This document shows, piece after piece, positions 8,707 to 17,426 of a stretch of 64,000 nucleotides of DNA; positions within the stretch are counted from its first letter, which is position 1, and every line of letters begins with the position of its first letter. The notes below the pieces were generated by a model, which was given only the letters and a program-made list of their open reading frames with translations, was not told the DNA's origin and made no database searches. The stretch spans positions 186,001-250,000 of the forward strand of contig CAYWXV010000001.1 of assembly GCA_964462535.1 (NCBI GenBank), in the 5' to 3' direction. Position numbers and translations under genes: made by a program. This DNA comes from CAYWXV01 sp964462535 (lineage in GTDB: Bacteria; Bacteroidota; Ignavibacteria; OLB7).

Positions 8707-9993
8707 ATGAATCCATTCCCATTACCCTCTGCCACAAGGGCGCTTGCGCTCGTGGCGTTGTCGCTATCTGCAATCATCTTCGCGTCATGCGGTGAATCAT
8801 CGGATGACGGTGCAGCGGGGAAGACCACTATCTCATTCTGGCACTTCCAGTCGGAGCCTGGTCAGAAGAAGGCCCTCGAGGGACGGATCGCGGAGTTTGA
8901 GAAGGCGAACCCCGATGTTCATGTCGAGCTTCAGGATCTGACGTGGAAGCAGGGACGCGAGAAGCTGATGGCGGCGTTCAGTTCCGGACAGGCACCGGAC
9001 GTAGTTGAACTCGGTAGCGATTGGGTTGCCCAGTACAGTGCGGCCGGAGTGCTGGCCGATCAGGCCGTAATGAAGGGTGATTCGCTCGGACGATTTGCTG
9101 ACTACCTGACGGCGCCTGGAAAATGGAAGGATGGTGTGTACGCGTGGCCGTGGACGGCTGATACACGCGTTCTCTTCGTCAATACGGGGCTGCTGGCGGG
9201 TGCCGGAATGGACACAACCGTGGTGGATACGCTTTGGTCAGACGTGCTGGTGAAAGCAGAGCGATTGCTTAAGCCACCAACCGTATTTGGTTTTGGCGCC
9301 AATGGGTCCGACAAGCACAGACTATATAAGAAGATCCTTCCGTTCTTCTGGTCAAACGGAGGCGAGCTGCTGTCAACCGACGGTCACCCCGTTATCAATT
9401 CTCCCGCAAATGTCGCTGCGTTGAGCGCGTACGTTGATCTATCGCGAGCAGGATTTGTTGACAATCAAATGGGCTTGGATCAGATGTTCGTGGCAGGGAA
9501 GATCGGATACTGGATCAGCGGGCCATGGCTGGTGGACAGAATTGCGAAGGAGAATCCGGCTCTTGCCTATCGCGTGACGATGCTCCCTGGTTTTCAGGGT
9601 CGCCCCGGCGAATCGTTTGCGGGTGGTGAGTACCTGGCAATCAGCACTCAGTCTAAGTCAAAGGAAGCCGCCAAGAGGCTGATTACCTTTCTGACGTCTC
9701 CTGCTCAGGCACTTCAATTCGCAAAGGAACTTCCAGGAGGGACGACGCCGGCCGACCTTAGCGTTGCGTCCGATCCGTTCCTTCAGAGTGCAGCGCGCAG
9801 GGTATTTACCGAGCAGTTGCACCATGCACGTATGACGCCGGTTCATCCCAAATGGCTTGAGCTGGAAGAGATCATCGAGTACGAGAGCGCGGCCGCGATT
9901 CTTGGGGAGAAAAGCCCCCAGGAAGCACTCGATGCAGCGCAGCTGAAGACGATGCAGCTGCTCGGGTTGGCAGCGGATGAACCAGCCTCCTAG
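8707..9993 (+). CDS. extracellular solute-binding lipoprotein, family 1 (sugar ABC type)
   Basis: The 428-aa product has a lipoprotein signal peptide with lipobox IFASC, then a family 1 periplasmic-binding fold starting ISFWHFQSEPGQ and continuing through ANPDVHVELQDLTW, GQAPDVVELGSDW and a late SFAGGEYLAIS block. Such proteins capture sugars or glycerol-phosphate-like solutes for ABC importers. No permease or ATPase genes lie beside it, so it is an orphan here. It starts 18 bp after the SLBB gene and may share its transcript. Substrate is unknown. Confidence 0.87.
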   Translation: MNPFPLPSATRALALVALSLSAIIFASCGESSDDGAAGKTTISFWHFQSEPGQKKALEGRIAEFEKANPDVHVELQDLTWKQGREKLMAAFSSGQAPDVVELGSDWVAQYSAAGVLADQAVMKGDSLGRFADYLTAPGKWKDGVYAWPWTADTRVLFVNTGLLAGAGMDTTVVDTLWSDVLVKAERLLKPPTVFGFGANGSDKHRLYKKILPFFWSNGGELLSTDGHPVINSPANVAALSAYVDLSRAGFVDNQMGLDQMFVAGKIGYWISGPWLVDRIAKENPALAYRVTMLPGFQGRPGESFAGGEYLAISTQSKSKEAAKRLITFLTSPAQALQFAKELPGGTTPADLSVASDPFLQSAARRVFTEQLHHARMTPVHPKWLELEEIIEYESAAAILGEKSPQEALDAAQLKTMQLLGLAADEPAS

Positions 9994-10177
9994 GACGTTG
10001 TTGAAATACACGCTATCTCTGCGTTGCGCTCCTCATCGCTCACTCCGGCGTACCTCCGGCGTACCTCCGGTACGCATCGTTCTCTCCGCGTCGCGCGGCT
10101 TCACCCCACGCGATCTGAACAGCCTCATTGTTGAGTGAGATCTAACAGTCTTCCAGGGCATTGTTGAAGGAAACAGA
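9994..10177 (+). repeat. repeat-rich spacer: 11-bp tandem repeat with 7-bp hairpin
   Basis: Between two genes lies a 184-bp non-coding stretch. CTCCGGCGTAC occurs twice in tandem (10043-10053 and 10054-10064), followed by a variant CTCCGGTACGC (10065-10075). GCGTACC at 10059-10065 pairs with GGTACGC at 10069-10075 around TCC. The motif ATTGTTGA or GTTGTTGA recurs at about 10005, 10128 and 10160. The layout resembles a dispersed REP-like or miniature mobile element; copy number elsewhere cannot be judged from this window. Confidence 0.5.
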
Positions 10178-10186
10178 TTGAGGGAA

Positions 10187-11332
10187 ATGGATAAGGGCTT
10201 CTCGACCAGAGCGATTCACTCTGGACAGGATCCAGAACCGGTCACGGGTGCCGTCAACGTCCCGATATTTCAGACCTCCACGTATGCGCAAGAGGGCATT
10301 GGTCGTCACAAGGGGTACGAGTATGCCCGCACCGGGAATCCAACCAGAACGGCCCTGGAAGCCTGCGTAGCCGACCTGGAGGGGGGCATGTTCGGGCTTG
10401 CCTTCTCAAGTGGTCTGTCCGCTATTGATACGGTAATGAGGTTGCTCGGGCCTGGAGCGCACGTGGTGGCTGGAGACGACATGTACGGTGGAACGTACAG
10501 GCTTTTCGAGCGGGTCGCGAGCAAGTCGGGGATAGCATTCTCGTACGTCGACTTGCGTGATATGGAAGCGCTGTCGGCGGCAGTTACGCCATCGACGCGC
10601 ATGATATACGTCGAGACCCCCACGAATCCGATGATGAGGCTCTGTGACCTGACGGCGGTTGCAGAAGTCGCCAGGGGGATCAACTCCCATCTGGTCGTCG
10701 ACAACACGTTTGCCAGCCCATACCTGCAGCAGCCTCTTAGACTCGGTGCGACTATCGTCGTCCATTCGTCGACAAAGTACATTGGTGGTCACAGCGATCT
10801 CGTGGGTGGGTTGGTCGTGAGCAACGACCCGGAAGCGAGCGAGCAGATGCGATTTCTGCAAAATGCCGTCGGGGCGGTTCCGGGTCCGATGGATTGCTAC
10901 CTGACTCTCCGGTCGTTGAAGACGCTATCAATCCGGATGGATCGGCATTGCGCAAATGCACGCCGTCTTGCCCTCCATCTGGTGTCGACTGGACGCTTCG
11001 TAGACGTCCATTACCCCGGGTTGCCGAACTTTCCCCAGCGTGATCTTGCCGTGAAACAGATGCGGGATTTCGGCGGGATGATTTCGGCGGATCTTGGATC
11101 GCTTGAGTCCGCCAGGCGCTTCTGCGAGTCGGTTCGACTTTTCACGTTTGCTGAGTCTTTGGGTGGTGTGGAGTCATTGCTCTGTCATCCGGTTTCTATG
11201 ACGCATGGTTCGGTCCCACCGCAGACGCGCGCACGCCTTGGCATCACCGACGGCCTCGTAAGGTTCTCAGTTGGAATTGAGGACGTTGAGGACCTGATCG
11301 CCGACGTTGATCGTGCACTCGCTGCCACGTAA
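10187..11332 (+). CDS. trans-sulfuration PLP enzyme (cystathionine gamma-synthase/lyase family)
   Basis: The product is a Cys/Met-metabolism PLP enzyme of about 381 aa. Visible signatures are the N-terminal TRAIHSGQDP, the YEYARTGNPTR block, DMYGGTYRLFE, ETPTNPMM, and the cofactor lysine in SSTKYIGGHSDLVGG. These enzymes make or cleave cystathionine, or release H2S or methanethiol; sequence alone does not separate synthase, beta/gamma-lyase and sulfhydrylase. The ATG at 10187 matches the usual family N terminus, but an in-frame TTG at 10178 has the better ribosome site (GAAGGAA, 5 nt away). It stands alone between the repeat spacer and the SDR gene. Confidence 0.9.
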   Translation: MDKGFSTRAIHSGQDPEPVTGAVNVPIFQTSTYAQEGIGRHKGYEYARTGNPTRTALEACVADLEGGMFGLAFSSGLSAIDTVMRLLGPGAHVVAGDDMYGGTYRLFERVASKSGIAFSYVDLRDMEALSAAVTPSTRMIYVETPTNPMMRLCDLTAVAEVARGINSHLVVDNTFASPYLQQPLRLGATIVVHSSTKYIGGHSDLVGGLVVSNDPEASEQMRFLQNAVGAVPGPMDCYLTLRSLKTLSIRMDRHCANARRLALHLVSTGRFVDVHYPGLPNFPQRDLAVKQMRDFGGMISADLGSLESARRFCESVRLFTFAESLGGVESLLCHPVSMTHGSVPPQTRARLGITDGLVRFSVGIEDVEDLIADVDRALAAT

Positions 11333-11401
11333 TCCCCTCTCTCACACCAGTTCCAGACTAACCTCGTTGTCAGGAATCCGCTGCATACATCGAGTTTGCG
11401 C

Positions 11402-12163
11402 ATGACCGATCCGTCGTTGCCATGGAAGAAGGTTATCGTGGTGGGTGGTTCGACGGGGATCGGCGCCGCCGTAACGCGCAGGCTCGCCGCCAATGGATCG
11501 CGGATAGCCGTCGTCGCGCGGCGCTCGGATGCACTCCACGCTCTCGCAGGGGAGTTGAACGCAATCGTTGGGGAGGGGACGGTGCTCCCCTACGAACACG
11601 ACGTCCGCAATTGGGAGGAAGCATCGGCCCTGTTTCAGGACATTGCGAGCCAACTGGGCGGGATTGATCTTGTGGTGTACGCCGCCGCATTTCAGCCCGA
11701 TGTACGCCCCGACGAGTACGACACAGGCCAGGACGTTGCCATCATTCAAACCAACCTGGTCGGGTGTATCGCATGGTTGAACCCGGCAGCTGCTCGATTT
11801 GGAGCGCTGAAGGAGGGGACAATCGTTGCCGTCTCGTCGATCGCGGGTGATCGTGGGAGGCGTGGCGCCCCGGTGTACGGTGCTTCGAAAGGGGGGCTGA
11901 CCGTCTACATGGAGTCATTGCGAAATCGTTTGTCCCAACACGGTGTGGTTGTGACGACGGTGAAGCCCGGATTTGTCGACACACGACTTACGCGGGGAAA
12001 GGAGGGCCTGTTCTGGGTCATATCACCCGAGCGGGCGGCCGAGTTGATTCTGCGCGCAGCGCGACGTAGACGATCGACAGCATACGTTCCCGCACGGTGG
12101 CGACTTGTCGCTACCATCGTCAGATCCATCCCGTCTATCTTGTTCCGCAGGTTGAGTTTCTAG
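11402..12163 (+). CDS. SDR oxidoreductase, DprE2-like
   Basis: This 253-aa short-chain dehydrogenase has the nucleotide-binding motif GGSTGIG near the N terminus and the catalytic YGASK motif. Its C-terminal tail (AYVPARWRLVATIVRS then IPSILFRRLSF) closely resembles the tail of mycobacterial DprE2, which reduces the 2-keto intermediate in decaprenyl-phospho-arabinose synthesis. The next gene is a DprE1-like flavoprotein whose GTG overlaps this stop by one base, so the two are translationally coupled. The inferred role is the reduction half of a polyprenyl-phosphate-sugar 2-epimerase. The sugar and carrier are not shown by the sequence. Confidence 0.85.
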   Translation: MTDPSLPWKKVIVVGGSTGIGAAVTRRLAANGSRIAVVARRSDALHALAGELNAIVGEGTVLPYEHDVRNWEEASALFQDIASQLGGIDLVVYAAAFQPDVRPDEYDTGQDVAIIQTNLVGCIAWLNPAAARFGALKEGTIVAVSSIAGDRGRRGAPVYGASKGGLTVYMESLRNRLSQHGVVVTTVKPGFVDTRLTRGKEGLFWVISPERAAELILRAARRRRSTAYVPARWRLVATIVRSIPSILFRRLSF

Positions 12164-13641
12164 TGCCCGCACCTTCCCGTCCACACGCCACCCAATCTCG
12201 CGATATCCGACCACGCGAGTCACTCCCACCGGACCGGCTCGAAATCGTACAGGGGTTCGGTCAGAGCAGTCGAAGCGTCGGTTACGTATATCGCCCATCG
12301 GGCCTGGAGGACCTTGAGGAGGTCTTCTACGTGGCGCGTCGCTCGGGCAGGACAATCGGGCTTCGCGGCGCTGGTAGAAGCTATGGCGACGCTGCCCAGA
12401 ACAATGAAGAGATCGTAGTCGACACGTCGCGGCTCCGACGCGTAATCGAATGGGACCCGCGTTCGGGCGTTGTCACAGTCGAACCCGGCGTGACGATCGA
12501 AGACCTGTGGTCGACGGTGTTGCCGGATGGATGGTGGCCGCCGGTGGTACCGGGGACGATGTTCCCCACGATTGGTGGGTGCGTGGCGATGAACGTCCAT
12601 GGGAAGAACAACTTCCGCGCCGGACCGTTCGGCGATCACGTGCTCTCGTTTGACTTCCTGGCGCCAACCGGTGATCGAGTGTCCGTTTCACGAACCTCGG
12701 ATCCGGAGTTGTTTCATGCTGCCATCGGCGGCTTCGGCATGCTCGGTTGCTTTCTGTCAATCAGGTTGCAAATGAAGCGTGTTCACTCCGGGCTCCTGGA
12801 TGTCGTCGGGTTGTCCACGCCTGGACTAGACGATTCGATCGCACGTTTTGCGGAACACTGCGAGCACGCCGATTACATGGTAGGGTGGATAGACGCCTTC
12901 GCGAGTGGGACGGCTAGCGGGAGGGGGGTACTGCACTACGCCCGCCATCTTGACCCGGGGATTGACCCGTCCCCTGTGAAAACTTTGTCTCGAGAGAGTC
13001 AGCACGTCCCGAACGTCCTGTTCGGTGTGGTGCCCACTTCGATCATGTGGGTACTGTTGCGTCCGCTGATGAACAACCTGGGTATGCGTACGATCAACGC
13101 ACTTCGGTATCGTTCGGGGCGAGTCTTCGACGGCTCCGCTCGGGGTTTCCGACAATCACTCGTGGCATTCTCGTTCCTCCTGGACTACATACCGGAATGG
13201 CGGAGGGCGTACGGAAACCACGGGTTCATTCAGTTCCAGAGCTTTATCCCAGCCGCCACCGCCTCGGACGTACTAAAAGAGCAGCTCCGGTTGGCGCGAG
13301 CCGCTCGTCATCCGGCCTACCTGGCTGTGCTCAAGCGACACCGAAAGGACGGCTATCTGATGTCACACGGGGTTGACGGCTACTCGCTCGCGATGGACTT
13401 CCCATTGGCCCGCTATCGAGATGAGGTCGTCAGCGTTTCCCGTCGTCTTGCCGAAGTTGCGCTGCAGGCGGGAGGCAGGTTCTACTTTGCGAAGGACAGC
13501 ACGCTGACGCCAGAGACCGCCCGTGCCTCCATCGGGTCAGACGTCCTGACGAAATTCCGCACCCTTCGGAAGAAGTACGATCCGGACGGTATTCTGCGCA
13601 CCGACTTGTATGACCGTTTGTTCAACGACTGTGCGTATTGA
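12163..13641 (+). CDS. FAD-linked oxidase, DprE1-like (polyprenyl-phospho-sugar 2-oxidase)
   Basis: The 492-aa product matches DprE1 along its length: FAD-binding PP-loop GRSYGD (71-76), GGCVAMNVHGKNN with the catalytic-region His146, a WRRAYGNHGFIQFQ block, and FYFAKDS with Lys444 equivalent to DprE1 Lys418. DprE1 oxidises the 2-OH of decaprenyl-phospho-ribose. At the position of DprE1 Cys387, the benzothiazinone target, this protein has Ala410 (YSLAMDFPL). The GTG start at 12163 shares a base with the upstream stop. A longer in-frame ATG at 12097 lies wholly inside the SDR gene and is unlikely. No prenyltransferase or phosphoribosyltransferase partner is adjacent. Confidence 0.87.
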   Translation: MPAPSRPHATQSRDIRPRESLPPDRLEIVQGFGQSSRSVGYVYRPSGLEDLEEVFYVARRSGRTIGLRGAGRSYGDAAQNNEEIVVDTSRLRRVIEWDPRSGVVTVEPGVTIEDLWSTVLPDGWWPPVVPGTMFPTIGGCVAMNVHGKNNFRAGPFGDHVLSFDFLAPTGDRVSVSRTSDPELFHAAIGGFGMLGCFLSIRLQMKRVHSGLLDVVGLSTPGLDDSIARFAEHCEHADYMVGWIDAFASGTASGRGVLHYARHLDPGIDPSPVKTLSRESQHVPNVLFGVVPTSIMWVLLRPLMNNLGMRTINALRYRSGRVFDGSARGFRQSLVAFSFLLDYIPEWRRAYGNHGFIQFQSFIPAATASDVLKEQLRLARAARHPAYLAVLKRHRKDGYLMSHGVDGYSLAMDFPLARYRDEVVSVSRRLAEVALQAGGRFYFAKDSTLTPETARASIGSDVLTKFRTLRKKYDPDGILRTDLYDRLFNDCAY

Positions 13642-13649
13642 CGGAGCAC

Positions 13650-13674
13650 AAACGGGCCGCCCTAGCGGCCGTTT
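13650..13674. terminator. hairpin between convergent genes
   Basis: AAACGG-CCGC at 13650-13660 (one extra G bulged) pairs with GCGGCCGTTT at 13665-13674 around a 4-nt loop. A-rich and T-rich edges on both sides suit a bidirectional terminator for the two convergent genes. The stop codon of the minus-strand gene (13662-13664) falls in the loop. Confidence 0.6.
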
Positions 13675-14426
13675 AGTGTCCAGTCATACTCCAGGTACTT
13701 GACGTTTACGCCACCGCCAGCAATTGCGGACTTCATCTGAGCGGTACCGTATTGGCCCACGAATTTCATCGTTCCCGTCGTCCCACCAAAGTCGCCCGCA
13801 TACCATTCGAAGATCTTGGACAGCCACAGCGTCTTGGTCCCAACATCGAAGCGGTTGCTGTTTGAGGCGAGGTAGCGAGTCGCATTCTGGCGCAGAGTCT
13901 GCCGCACGTTGGTCCCCGTGTATGCCTTGTTGACAAGCGGAGGACAACTCCGTGCGGCGCACACTAGCCCGAAATGGATCAGGGGCTCTTTGAACGTCGG
14001 TCGAATGATGTCGTTCTCGATGTTGTTGAGAGTGACGAGGCGACCGGCAACTCTGAACTTGGTGGCGTCGAAGAACCCGGTGATGTCCGTTGGCTTCTTC
14101 ATGCCGGGATGATCAAGCACATTCTTGATCACGCACGCGTTGTACGCGTTTATCCAGAACGCCAGCTGTTCGTCACGCGTCAAGCCGGCTACCTTTGCAC
14201 CTTCGAGAGAGGTGAGGTAGGCGCCGAACGACGCATTGTTTCGAAACGCGGAGTAGTTCACTCGGCCGTTTGATACAGCTGTCGCAAGGAGCGAATTGAA
14301 GTTGGAGTGGTCAAACGTCGCTCCCATCGCCGTTCCGCACGACACGGCGACAAACGCGTATGCAAACACAACTACACGCCGCCAACGTGAGCTGAGTCGA
14401 ATCGTTTGACATGACGTCTGAGTCAT
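13662..14426 (-). CDS. DUF547-domain secreted protein
   Basis: The 254-aa product begins with a basic stretch and a signal peptide (hydrophobic core VVVFAYAFVAVSCGTAMG). A complete DUF547 domain follows, with the hallmark FWINAYNACVIKNVLDHPG, a LNNIENDIIRP segment, and HFGLVCAARSCPPL, which contains paired Cys residues. DUF547 proteins are widespread but biochemically uncharacterised; some are predicted to have a papain-like fold. It is convergent with the DprE1-like gene and divergent from ribH, from which it is separated by 91 bp. Confidence 0.88.
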   Translation of the reverse strand: MTQTSCQTIRLSSRWRRVVVFAYAFVAVSCGTAMGATFDHSNFNSLLATAVSNGRVNYSAFRNNASFGAYLTSLEGAKVAGLTRDEQLAFWINAYNACVIKNVLDHPGMKKPTDITGFFDATKFRVAGRLVTLNNIENDIIRPTFKEPLIHFGLVCAARSCPPLVNKAYTGTNVRQTLRQNATRYLASNSNRFDVGTKTLWLSKIFEWYAGDFGGTTGTMKFVGQYGTAQMKSAIAGGGVNVKYLEYDWTLNGR

Positions 14427-14517
14427 AACGGTATCCTTATCTTGATCGCTTCTTTGAGATTAATGCTGGGTCGCACAAGCGACGCGGCGGTTTCATCAAT
14501 AGTGGAAAAAATACGGT

Positions 14518-15012
14518 ATGCCAGCGAAGTTTGAGGGGACACTCAATGCGGAAGGGCTGCGAATTGCAATCGTGGCCACCCGTTGGAACGAGTTTGTCGT
14601 CGATCGTCTTACGCAAGGAGCTCTCGACTGCATACGCATGCACGGGGGTGGCGACCCCGCGCCTGAGATTGCCCGATGTCCTGGCGCGTTTGAGGTTCCG
14701 CTTGTCGTCAAGACACTCGCTGCGTCGGGACGATACGACGCCATCGTCGCACTGGGGGCGGTGATTCGTGGATCAACGCCGCACTTTGAGTATGTGGCCG
14801 GGGCCGCGAGCAATGGGATTGCGCAGACTGCACTAGAGACAGGCGTCCCAGTCGGGTTCGGTATTCTGACGGTGGACACGATCGAGCAGGCGATCGAGCG
14901 TGCTGGGACCAAGGCAGGGAACAAGGGGTGGGAGGCAGCTCTGGCCGCTATTGAGACAGCACGGTTGATCGCCAGAATCAACCGCGGGGAGGAGGAGTCC
15001 CGGAATGGTTGA
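14518..15012 (+). CDS. ribH: 6,7-dimethyl-8-ribityllumazine synthase
   Basis: RibH joins the ribityl-uracil amine with dihydroxybutanone phosphate to make lumazine, the last intermediate before riboflavin, and usually assembles as a 60-mer or decamer. The 164-aa product has every family block: ATRWNEFVVDRL, PGAFEVP, GAVIRGSTPHFEYV (catalytic His) and the phosphate-binding ILTVDTIEQA with ERAGTKAGNKG. It is slightly long at the C terminus. No other rib genes are nearby and the 91-bp upstream gap shows no FMN riboswitch; only a small 5-bp hairpin (GTCGC/GCGAC) is visible there. Confidence 0.96.
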   Translation: MPAKFEGTLNAEGLRIAIVATRWNEFVVDRLTQGALDCIRMHGGGDPAPEIARCPGAFEVPLVVKTLAASGRYDAIVALGAVIRGSTPHFEYVAGAASNGIAQTALETGVPVGFGILTVDTIEQAIERAGTKAGNKGWEAALAAIETARLIARINRGEEESRNG

Positions 15013-15089
15013 AGTCCCTTGACTAACACACCCCTCTCGTTGTTTCTTTTACTTCGTCAGAAAACCCCTCGGCACCCACACATCCTGGA

Positions 15090-17384
15090 ATGCACCCTCG
15101 ACATGTTCTAGCCATTGCATTTCTGCTCGTGACCACCTTTGGTTTGGTCGCGGGACAGACAAGTGCGAAGTACACATGGACAGTGTTCAGCGCACTGAAC
15201 GCTGCGCAGGACGTTGCATTCGATCCCGATGGGCGACTGTGGATCGCCACGACCGGGGGCGTTGTCGGCTCACGCGTAAATGACTCCGGTGTTGTGTTTC
15301 GAACGTCCGATGGCCTCCTGTCATTGAACTCCACCGCTATCGACATAGACCCCTTGTCGGGTGACATGTACGTCGGGGGGCAGGATGGAACCATCAGCAT
15401 TCGCAGGGCCGATGGACGGTGGACGTATTCAACCGAGATTGCTGCCTTGTCTGAACGCCCCGCGAGACGAATAAACGATTTCGAGTTCGGCGCTCGGGGT
15501 GTCTACGTGGCAACGTCGTTTGGGGTCGGATTGTACGATCCACACGACTCCGTCTTTCGGGAGTCATACCTGCGATTCGACCCGTGGCCCTCAAACACCG
15601 GCGTAAACGCCGTTGCCGTGGTCAACGGTCGAATCTGGCTCGCAACCGACATGGGATTGACCTTCGCCTCCGTCGACGACCCATCGCTTGCGTCTCCTAC
15701 GGCGTGGACGGCCGTCCCCGAGCTGAATGGGGACACGGTGACGTCAGCAACTCCGTTTGAGGGTGGGCTGTATGTGGGGACGACTCACGGCGTTTTCGTT
15801 GTCGACGCCGGTGGTGTCACACGACTGACAGATCTCCCGGACGCACGGACAATGGTCCGCGCATCCCGAACCGTATGCGTTGTTGCGACGGGTGGCTCGC
15901 TCTTCGAGAAGAGGGTCGGAGCTTCTTCCTTTACGGAGGTGAGCAGCGGCATGGAGAACATAACGGCCGTTGCGCCTGACGAGCAGGGGCGAATTGGCCT
16001 GGGCTTGACGACCGGCGGTTTCGGGATCTTCGCAAACGGTGAGTTCGTTGGCGAACTACCGGATGCCCCCGTGTCAAACAGATTTACTGACCTCGCGCTT
16101 GGAAGCGATGGGGCCGTCTGGGCTGCCTCGGCGGATCGTGAGGTGGACGGCGCTGGCATTTCGCGTCTTTTCAACGGCAGCTGGTCGCGATTCTCCACTT
16201 CAAGCCTGCCGCAGCTGAAGTCGAACAAGGTATGGAACGTCGGAACCGGAACAAACGGGGCCGTATGGGCTGGGACGTTCGGTGGAGGGGCAACGGAGTT
16301 GCGCGTGGGCGCAGACGGGAGTGCAATGGCGGTTGCGTATGACACATCCAATTCGGCCCTGCTCGGCATCAGCGCGAACCCTGCGTTCATACTGGTCGGG
16401 AAGGCCGTTACCGATTTCCGCGGACGTGTGTGGATGACGAATTGGGACGAAGGGGGTACGAGCGGCCCGATACTCGTGGTGAAGCTCGCCGACGGAGAAA
16501 CAGGTTCCACTGGCAAGGGGTGGGAGGGCTTCTCGCATCCCACGTTTCGCCAGCGCCCGTACAAATGGCTGGCAATTGATGACTTTGGTACAAAATGGGT
16601 GGGAGCCGATCAATCGCTGGGGGCACACCCCGGCCTTGTCTATATCAACGATAATGGTACTCCTTCGGTCAAGAGCGATGACAAGTCGGGGACGATAACG
16701 TCTTCTTCGGGAGGATTGCTGAGCGACCGACAAACCGCTCTTCTCGTCGATCATGACGGGGAACTCTGGATTGGAACTCCATCCGGCATTTCGGTACTTG
16801 TCAATCCCGGGTCCGTCGCGTCAAGTGGAGCACGACCAGTCTTTCGAACGATCAGCGCCGTGCGGGATCAGTTCATTCGAGCAATCGCGGTCGATGCCCT
16901 GAATCGCAAATGGGTTGGCACTGAGAATGGGGTTCTTGTGCTGTCGTTCGACGGCGTCGACGTGCTCGAAACGTTTACGACGGCTAACTCCCCATTAGTG
17001 AGCAATGACGTCCTCTCGTTGCTCGCCGTCGAAGCCACCGGAGATGTTTATATTGGCACGGTCAATGGCCTTAGCCGAGTAACCACAGAGGCCGTTGCCG
17101 GAAAGAGCGACGCTGCCGATCTCCGCATCACACCCCAGCCGTTGCGACTCCCGTCGACCGATGGCGTTCGTATCGAAGGGCTCCCCGAGAATGCAATCGT
17201 CAAGGTTCTGACCCCATCCGGTGCGGTCATCCGAGAATTCATATCCCCGGGGGGAGCTATTGCCTACTGGGACGGCCTGGACAACGATGGGCGCCCGGTT
17301 CGTTCTGGTGTGTACATTGTCGCCGCTGCCTCGCCACAGGGAGACATTGGCGCCGTCGGCAAGGTTGCGGTCATTGCACCGTGA
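15090..17384 (+). CDS. secreted two-component-type beta-propeller protein with FlgD-like C-terminal domain
   Basis: The 764-aa product has a signal peptide (cleavage near GLVAGQTSA) and about twelve short WIAT/WVGT-G-type repeats, such as LWIATTGGVVG, IWLATDMGL, LYVGTTHGV, LWIGTPSGI, WVGTENGV and VYIGTVNGL. These are typical of Reg_prop propellers. The last 70 residues form a FlgD Ig-like/sorting-type domain ending in AYWDGLDNDGRPVRSGVYIV. In Bacteroidota such C-terminal domains often mark type IX secreted proteins, but no canonical tail is certain here. No histidine kinase domain is attached, so it is a free-standing propeller. Function is unknown. Confidence 0.8.
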   Translation: MHPRHVLAIAFLLVTTFGLVAGQTSAKYTWTVFSALNAAQDVAFDPDGRLWIATTGGVVGSRVNDSGVVFRTSDGLLSLNSTAIDIDPLSGDMYVGGQDGTISIRRADGRWTYSTEIAALSERPARRINDFEFGARGVYVATSFGVGLYDPHDSVFRESYLRFDPWPSNTGVNAVAVVNGRIWLATDMGLTFASVDDPSLASPTAWTAVPELNGDTVTSATPFEGGLYVGTTHGVFVVDAGGVTRLTDLPDARTMVRASRTVCVVATGGSLFEKRVGASSFTEVSSGMENITAVAPDEQGRIGLGLTTGGFGIFANGEFVGELPDAPVSNRFTDLALGSDGAVWAASADREVDGAGISRLFNGSWSRFSTSSLPQLKSNKVWNVGTGTNGAVWAGTFGGGATELRVGADGSAMAVAYDTSNSALLGISANPAFILVGKAVTDFRGRVWMTNWDEGGTSGPILVVKLADGETGSTGKGWEGFSHPTFRQRPYKWLAIDDFGTKWVGADQSLGAHPGLVYINDNGTPSVKSDDKSGTITSSSGGLLSDRQTALLVDHDGELWIGTPSGISVLVNPGSVASSGARPVFRTISAVRDQFIRAIAVDALNRKWVGTENGVLVLSFDGVDVLETFTTANSPLVSNDVLSLLAVEATGDVYIGTVNGLSRVTTEAVAGKSDAADLRITPQPLRLPSTDGVRIEGLPENAIVKVLTPSGAVIREFISPGGAIAYWDGLDNDGRPVRSGVYIVAAASPQGDIGAVGKVAVIAP

Positions 17385-17426
17385 TGGATCCCTCAACCGT
17401 ATCACAATCATCATCGAGGCTGACTC

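Noticed and set aside
12097..12162. Longer start for the DprE1-like gene
   Set aside because: The extra 22 residues overlap the SDR coding sequence in another frame; GTG at 12163 gives exact stop-start coupling.
14427..14517. FMN riboswitch before ribH
   Set aside because: The gap is only 91 nt and lacks the conserved RFN-element blocks.
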